Shown here: positions 57,587 through 64,000 of the stretch, one piece after another | Position numbering within the stretch: the first letter of the stretch is position 1 | Layout: each line of letters begins with the position of its first letter | Assembly (NCBI GenBank): GCA_030248065.1 | Contig: JASAMV010005931.1 | Coordinates: forward strand, 27,091-91,090 | Origin: Rhynchonema sp. JSB1_4 | Lineage: Eukaryota; Nematoda; Chromadorea; Monhysterida; Xyalidae | Direction: 5' to 3' | Length of the DNA: 64,000 nt | Notes under the pieces: model-generated | The model's database searches: none | Told to the model about the DNA's origin: nothing | The model's input: the letters and a program-made list of their open reading frames with translations, nothing else | Program-made: the position numbers and the translations under genes

Positions 57587-60500
57587 CTATCGTTTCCTAG
57601 CGCGTCCACCTTTTCTCAGTCTGCCATACAAGTAGACATTGGTGCCTGCCAGCAGGACAAGTGCGACCAGCCACATGGACGCTATGAGACCGGCACTCGC
57701 CGGTTCGAAACAGTAGGCGCCGGTCGCAGACAAGGACCGACGTAATTGTTGTTCACGTTCGATGATGGCGTCTTTGCTGGGCAATTCGTAGACCGCCGAC
57801 GTTTGGAGTGACAATTCGGACTTTGTCTCGTACGCTGTATTGTCGACAACTGCTGGGTCATCGTATTGAATGTAACGATTCGGGTCGAACGCGGAGGGAT
57901 CGACCGATACACTCATGGACTGCAGTCGGACGTCGCCGTAGCTGGGAGTGGCGCCCTGCGCGTGCGCACAATTATGAATGGTTGACATTGGCACTGCGAC
58001 GATCGATTGTGCACAAGGACCTCAACTTGTCAATTACTGTAGCCTCACAAGTTGATAGGAGGAACAGCAATTTGATGTGGGTGTTTGATGAGCTATGTAC
58101 TGGTATTGCAAGCATGCGTCACCTCAGTATTGATATCCAAGTGCTCTCAAAGAAAAGAAAGTTTATCTGAAACATTACATTTCTCGCTATGAGTGTCATC
58201 AGCCAACCCAGCCCTTCCTCATACCTGATTATGACAAATGGTTGTGTCGCACACGCCGGGACACAACCTGAGTCTGCACGATATGGTCATGTGCACATCC
58301 GAGTGCAGTCCCCAGGCCCAGAATGGTGCGTAGAACACTCGTTGACCGAATTGTGAGTGGGCCGTCTCGATGAAATTCGACCAGAACTTGTTGTGCAACG
58401 TACAGCCGTTGTGATCGGTCAGTTGGACGGTGTTGCCCGACTGACCTGCGCATGGCAAGACAAGCATGTGAGTGAACGTTAGTAACGGCCAATATCACAC
58501 AATCTAATCGAACCGGATCTGGGTCAGCTTCTGTCTTTATGCCGCTAGCGCTGGTATTTCGGAAATTTACTGATAGATGATATTGATATTTGGCACAGTT
58601 CAGATTCAGGTTGTCCAATTTAGTTGAGTTCAATAAAATAAACGATCTAATCATTTCTTAGTCATGAAACTAGTAACCGCTATGGTTGCATCTCTCATAC
58701 CATAAGCCCTACACTCGCCCACACCACAGTCAATCGTTGCAGTTGTTTGTGCCCCGCCGTCCGCTCTGTTCCCATTTACTTGGTCATATTCGTATCCACC
58801 ACCAGTGCCCGCATCGTTGGTCGTACTGCATCTGGAATGCAATCAGTGGATTTGATTGGTTTGCGATTATAAAAATTATACTGCGGTTGCCCCCAAAGGG
58901 CACGATAACAAAACAATAAGCACAGTAGGTTCATGTTCTTTTGCATGGCATACGCCGGTTCACATCTGATCGCTGCGGGTCAACACATCGCTCATATAAC
59001 GGAACCAACAAAAGTTGAATTCTAACCTGAACGCATAAGTGAGTTGTTCGCCAAGATCAATAGTTCGATCCACACTCGGCCCCTGTATTCCATCACCGAA
59101 CAGAATGCGACTGTCGAATCGCACGTTCTGGTTGTCGTCTAGGTATACGGTATGTGTGAGCACTTGCTCGGTCGGCGGACGAATCTGGGTAGAAATTATG
59201 GCGCAGATTGAATGGCTACATGCGAAACGAAGCGTATGCTTTTATCAAGGTTTCTAGAATACAGTATTCGTAAAAGGAGTTGGTGGAATGGAGTCAGCAT
59301 ATTGGGTTCTTGTTATCATGTCTGTCGTTTCGTGATAAGCTACGATGCACCGGAAGCCAGACACTATGGCTTCGGAAGCACACGAACACAAACCACTTCA
59401 AGGTTTGGCTAATTCCAGTGTCGTAGACGCAAGGTTGTAGAATCGCTCCAAACAGGGCAGGCTTCCATAACGCATGGCTTGCAGGCAGGCTTAGCGTCGA
59501 CGACATCAGCGCAGCCCCGCACCACGCAAATGCGCATGTTGCGCGATTCTGCCGACTTGCGTTTACGACAACAGAATAAGCCCATCATTTTGATGACCAG
59601 ATGTCCGAACCGTGTAGCCAATCGGGTCGGTGCTCCTCTGCGTGGTCGAGTATCCATTGACACCGACATTGGTGCCACTTCGATGTCTGCACACCAACAG
59701 GAATGTCGCCTCCACACCCTCAGCAATCTGCAGTCGAATCGTGTGCTGCTTGTAATCGGCCAACACCGTCGTCTCAGCACCACAATGAGTGTTCAATGGA
59801 AGGCTGATGTTGTAATGACGTGGTTGGTTCGAGTATTGCGGCACTGAAAAATGAATCCCTATTGGCCATGGAAATTTTAATCATCAATCAATCAACTCAC
59901 AATTCGCATCCACAAACGTGCACTGTGGCGTGTGTTGTGCATAGATTTTGCCTTGAAACGGCGAAGCGAATTCCACTTGGAAGTAGAAGTTGTTCTGATC
60001 GCAGCTGGCCAGTTTGTTGATGATCTGGTTGTTGCTGCTGCTCGTGTAGCCGCTCGATGTCAAACTTGGTTGCGTCGGCGGGTAGAGAGGACGGGGTGGC
60101 GATGGAGGGGGACCTAGGGGGGTTGACAATTTAACAACATAAAAGAATCGGATATTAGCAGTGACAATGTCACAGTGACATGGTTGTGTACCTGGATAAT
60201 TCTGTCCTGGAAGTGGTCCGGGTCTGGGATAAAATCTGCCAGCAGCTGGTGATGGCGGTGGATTTTGACCAAATGCGTTATTGAAATCGGGCTGACGACC
60301 GAAGCCGGCATTTTGGACAATATATCGGTCGTCTCCGGTCACTCCGACGTTTCCATCCAACCTTCTGTCGAACAGGGGATTGTACGAGCCTTGATTGATA
60401 TTCGGATTTCCCGTATACGGTCGACTGTTGACATTGGCATTGAGATTGACAGGCTGGACTGCGTTTGAGATCGGGTTGAATGAGCCTTGTTGCGCTAGGG

Positions 60501-60708
60501 GATTGAGCACACCGAGTTGATTCGGTGGTCTTGTCTGCGGCTGAGTGATCGCACGATTGCCCCCCGTCACGTACCGATACCCACCAATGCCCACTCCTGG
60601 ATTCGGACTTGGCGACGGGTAGGATGGCCCACCGATGCCAATGTCTTTGTAGCTGTGGACTATGGTCGTCACGCAGAGCACGGCGACGATACGGTACATT
60701 GCAGTCAT
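57587..60708 (-). CDS. ZP-domain (cuticlin-like) transmembrane protein
   Basis: Exons 60708-60192, 60113-59901, 59843-59668, 59184-59027, 58831-58701, 58445-58225 and 57955-57587 give 594 residues. ZP proteins polymerise into extracellular matrices; in nematodes cuticlins build cuticle and alae. Order: signal peptide (MYRIVAVLCVTTIVHS); a Gly/Pro/Asn-rich region of about 180 residues; ZP-N with four cysteines (LASCDQN, TPQCTF, NTHCGAE, LLVCRHR); ZP-C with TVYLDDNQNVRFDSRI, LGEQLTYAF, TIDCGVGECRAY, LTDHNGCTLHNKFW and ISCRLRLCPGVCDTTIC; an acidic stalk; one membrane helix (SMWLVALVLLAGTNVYLYG) and a short basic tail. No clear furin R-X-X-R site stands out before the helix. The end of exon 3 (GTCGGT donor) is the weakest join; a Cys-rich frame in the following intron (59409-59583) could be an extra exon. 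Confidence 0.85.
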
Positions 60709-63525
60709 GTCATGTGGACGGATTCTGATTAAATTGGGTGGACCGCTGAAAAAACCTGTACAGGACTAAAGATAGACATGCGGTATTATACTTTCTTTCA
60801 TGAATTATTCCCCCACCGTTGGCGATGGGGGAATGAAAGCGGGTTCTTGATAAAAGAAAATTTACCGGCGATTGAAATGAAAGTGGAAAAAGTTTGGAAG
60901 ATAAAAGAGGAAGGAATGCGTGCTTTGAGCGTTCAGGCGTATTTTCTTATCTTTTGGGGTGTGGAGGTTAATTTCAGGGTGCGAAACAGTATGGCTGACG
61001 CAAATGGGGCGTCGCACTGCGCGCAAGTTGACTGTGGAATTACGTATAGTAAAGTCCGTTGTTGCCGTTGTCTGGTTTGGTTCTGGGTGTGTGTTTGACA
61101 GGGAAAGTCATGAATTGTCGGTTACGGTAGGAACCTAGGACAAAAATTCGGTGGCTTAGTGTCTCAGCCAGGTTAAACTGTTTTCACACCCTTTGACCAG
61201 TGGGGTTGGTTAGGCCTAGAAATTGTTTGCATCCGGATTCTGGGCTTGTTTGTGAGAAATTTGTCTCCACACGAAGTTCTACACCGACATAGCCGCAGTA
61301 AAAAAACCAAACTTTCCAACTTGATAAATGCCTACGCATACTTGCATTGCATTGCACACAGCAACAGTTTCAGTGTCGAGAATTGTCGAAGTTGATTTGT
61401 CACTGCACGTTTGCTGTTCTTCTTCTTTGAAATTCAGGCTGATTTGCAGGAATTCACCAGAACACAGCACCTCATCCCCATGGTTGTCATGTTACACTTT
61501 CATTCGACACGGTCATCTTCCCATTGTCTCTCACTGGCCGCAAGGTATAATTCCATGTTTACACATACAATGAAGCCTTCGAACCACATTGAAAAGCTCC
61601 GCATGAAAAAAACTTGGATGTTGGTGCAATGTGAGTGACTTTCATTTATATTTAGTCAAAACTGCAGACGCGTCAATTGCATGCGATTCACAACTTTTGG
61701 TGTTTATTTGTGAACGAGGTGCATATGACGCCGTCAATTGCGGGCGTGACTTCACTGTTGTTTCACCATGACATGAAATATCGATTACAGCACAACTAAG
61801 CTTGGGTTTTTATAACATCCACGTTTATTCATTGAGCGCGAAAACATTAATAAAAGGATGAAATGCCTGCAATTTGCTGCGTGAATTTCGAAAAAGCACA
61901 ATCAATATCGTGATGTGGTGAGTTTCAAAAAAATATGAAATCTTGCATGTGGCACATGCAAACTTGCAAACAAAAGTTGACTTGTTGAGTGCGACCACAC
62001 TGAATCTTGGTGATAACAATCGTTCCAAACGCGTATGTGCGTAACGTTCTAAAACACCGAGTGCATTGTAGCTCACCTGGTAGGCAGAAATAAGCAAAAT
62101 AAAATAACCTGCTGTTTTGGGGTTCATCAGCGATTACAATTTTTAGAGTTACACTTGTTTTCTGTTTGGACAAGTAGTACATGGCGTGTCAAAGCTCCCT
62201 ATCCCTGCTTCGGTTCGCATTCTTGGCGCAAAAACTTGGCGTGAACCTCGTTGCGATGCGAATACACATTCCTAGCCCATGGCAATCAAACCTTGATCAA
62301 ATGTCCCCAGGTCATGCATAGCCCTTGAGTTCCCTACATACGTGGCATCTCAGGCACCCACATTGACTTGATAACAAGTTGAGCATGCGGGCCTTTGCGT
62401 GCTTTTTTGCGTCAATCGAAAGTTCCAGAAACTTTTAACCAAGCAATTCGCTCAGCGAGACTTGGATACACAGGAACTAGAAACGCGTTGTGAGCGCCAG
62501 GCAATATGCCTTTTTTGCACGTACGCAGTCGGCAGCTTGTGGCTAACCCACATACCCATAGACATGTTTGAAGCAGGCCAGTGTGTCAGGCACACACACA
62601 CACACACACACACATAAAGTGTGGTCGCTGCATCGCGCCAGGCTCAGTTGCCGCTGCCTGTGTTCGCAGCAGAACAGCGTAAACACGCTCGCTGCGCTGC
62701 TGCTCAACTCTACAGCCCAACACACAAGGTATGGGACGTGTTGTTGTCATTCTCTTAGCGCTGCCGCTTCGCATCGGAACCTTGAGAGCATGTCAGTGTG
62801 CCCGTGCCCTACTGGCACAGTAGCCTAAACCGTCTATTGACGGCAGCAGGATGACGTTGACTAACATAACGGTTTGTTTGTGTCCCTGCTGCGCCAGGCT
62901 GACCTTGACGTCATGTTCGGATATGTTTGCAGCAGCTTTGGTAGTATAAAAACAGCGGAAAGTTGCCTGGTGCCCTCAAAACTGGCAATCGCGCGCTATT
63001 TTTTATCGTTTGCGCGCTCTTGCTTTGTGCATGGCCATTTTTGTGTCATATCACGTCACGCTGCTGCAACCTAGCATGCGCAGTACATCACATATACTGT
63101 AGTTGTTGTCCCGAGGCACACACGTTTCGAGAAATAACGTCACTTTTGATGTTTACGTGCGTATGGCAGCGGTGTTGTGTTGTGTTGCCCCACTCTCTCA
63201 GGAAAATGTTTTGGTAACCCAGATAGTTGTCAGTAACTTGGCAGTGCAATTTTAACACGCTCTCTATATCTGTGCGTAAATTCCCCTTTGACTCAGAAAA
63301 CATTTGTGTGTTGAACAACGTTGCTGTTCGCGCAAGCACGCAACAAATTGAGAATTGAGATCAGCCAGCTGGCACTTGTCATCATCTCTCTCAGCCCAAT
63401 CTCTTTCTTTTGCTTTTCGAAACACGTGTAACCGGAGCATTTTTGAATCTGGCCAAGCAAGCTTTAAAAAAAGGCGTCTCATGAGCTTGTGGTTGGATCA
63501 TATTTGATATTGACGGCACGGCATG
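60709..63525. other. Region upstream of the ZP gene, no gene found
   Basis: AT-rich with short frames only. It contains a (CA)n microsatellite of about 24 bp at 62591-62614. The ZP gene promoter should lie at its left end. No RNA gene was recognised. Confidence 0.45.
62591..62614. repeat. (CA)n microsatellite
   Basis: An uninterrupted CACACA run of about 24 bp between unique flanks. Confidence 0.9.
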
Positions 63526-64000
63526 TAGAGGCAAACTACGCCAACACGAGCCCGATTTTCCAGCGGGCAGAATAGTGAAACATTCATAAAGGCAGTCTAC
63601 CGGAGGTTGTCACTCAGCCCCCGAATACCGTAACCCACCGTAATTTTGATCTGCAAAGATCGTGGCGAGACCATTTTGCTTTTTATCTATGTTTTGCGTG
63701 TTAGCGCCAACACCAACCAACATTTCGAAGTTTTGGGGATCGACGCGCACGATGACAATTTCCAGCTTGCTGCCGCTAATACACGTGTCGATAAGCAGCG
63801 ATCAGCATGGGTCTCGCAACGATCTCACTTGCGGTGGGTTACGGTATTCGGGGGCTGAGTGACAACCTCCGGTAGACTGCCTTTACGTGGCTGTTGATTT
63901 GGGAAATGTTACACGTTGAAGAATACAAAGTGGAGCATGATGATTTTCTCTTTCTATTCGTTTTGAATACACACCACCTTCGAAATCGGGCTCGTGTTGG
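63526..64000. mobile_element. MITE family A, copy 4, interrupted and cut by the window end
   Basis: It starts AGAGGCAAACTACGCCAACA and continues with AGTGAAACATTCA. It is interrupted by another element, then resumes with ACGTGGCTGTTGATTTGGG and runs to the complement of its start at the window edge (AATCGGGCTCGTGTTGG). Confidence 0.85.
63587..63885. mobile_element. TA-flanked MITE nested in MITE family A
   Basis: The terminal inverted repeats AAGGCAGTCTACCGGAGG... through CCCGAATACCGTAACCCACC are about 50 bp and nearly perfect. Comparison with the uninterrupted copy at 15211-15402 shows insertion between ATTCA and CGTGGC with TA on both sides, typical of Tc1/mariner-type elements. No coding capacity is recognised. 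Confidence 0.9.

Overview
The window reads as nuclear DNA of an animal, most probably a nematode. The genes have many short exons and short introns, acceptors are mostly TTTCAG or TTGCAG (the nematode consensus), and degenerate TTAGGC runs, the nematode telomere unit, occur inside the sequence. The Argonaute, ENT, PIAS, MEF2 and ZP/cuticlin genes are all animal-type. A free-living nematode such as Plectus would fit, but that is inference and I could not search for it.

Layout. 1-3341 (-): the 3' part of a serine/arginine-rich protein gene with a run of near-identical RS exons; it leaves the window on the left. 3342-9056: repeat-rich DNA with three hairpin elements and about 2.8 kb of G-rich mosaic elements. 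9057-12427 (+): equilibrative nucleoside transporter. 13729-14830 (+): DMAC2/ATP5S-like mitochondrial protein. 16352-18417 (+): a ten-exon gene I do not recognise. 19299-20745 (+): exons of another unrecognised gene. 21413-28518 (-): a complete 20-exon Argonaute. 31449-32321 (-): UPF0598 (C8orf82-like). 32712-33957: two adjacent foldback elements. 35358-46005 (+): a complete PIAS-type SUMO E3 ligase whose 3.8 kb second intron is full of mosaic elements. 48416-51630 (-): MEF2. 57587-60708 (-): a ZP-domain, cuticlin-like membrane protein. 60709-64000: no gene seen, with a nested MITE at the end.

Exon models were built by hand from GT/AG sites and reading phase. In every model the exon phases close and the total length is a multiple of three. 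PIAS and MEF2 are convergent neighbours; MEF2 carries a psi-K-x-E SUMO site, so the two may be enzyme and substrate. The Argonaute has a DEDD rather than DEDH catalytic tetrad. The noncoding DNA holds at least six families of inverted-repeat elements. It also holds two strongly over-represented short motifs, GATGTTTCA and ATCATGCCCAT, mostly in introns. The first resembles the core of the nematode piRNA promoter (Ruby) motif.

The most novel-looking material is the mosaic element family at about 6.0-8.8, 35.8-36.3 and 38.0-39.1 kb. Its copies share CAGTGTAGT ends and a GCGCGC palindrome core, but each carries its own short phrase repeated many times near its ends.
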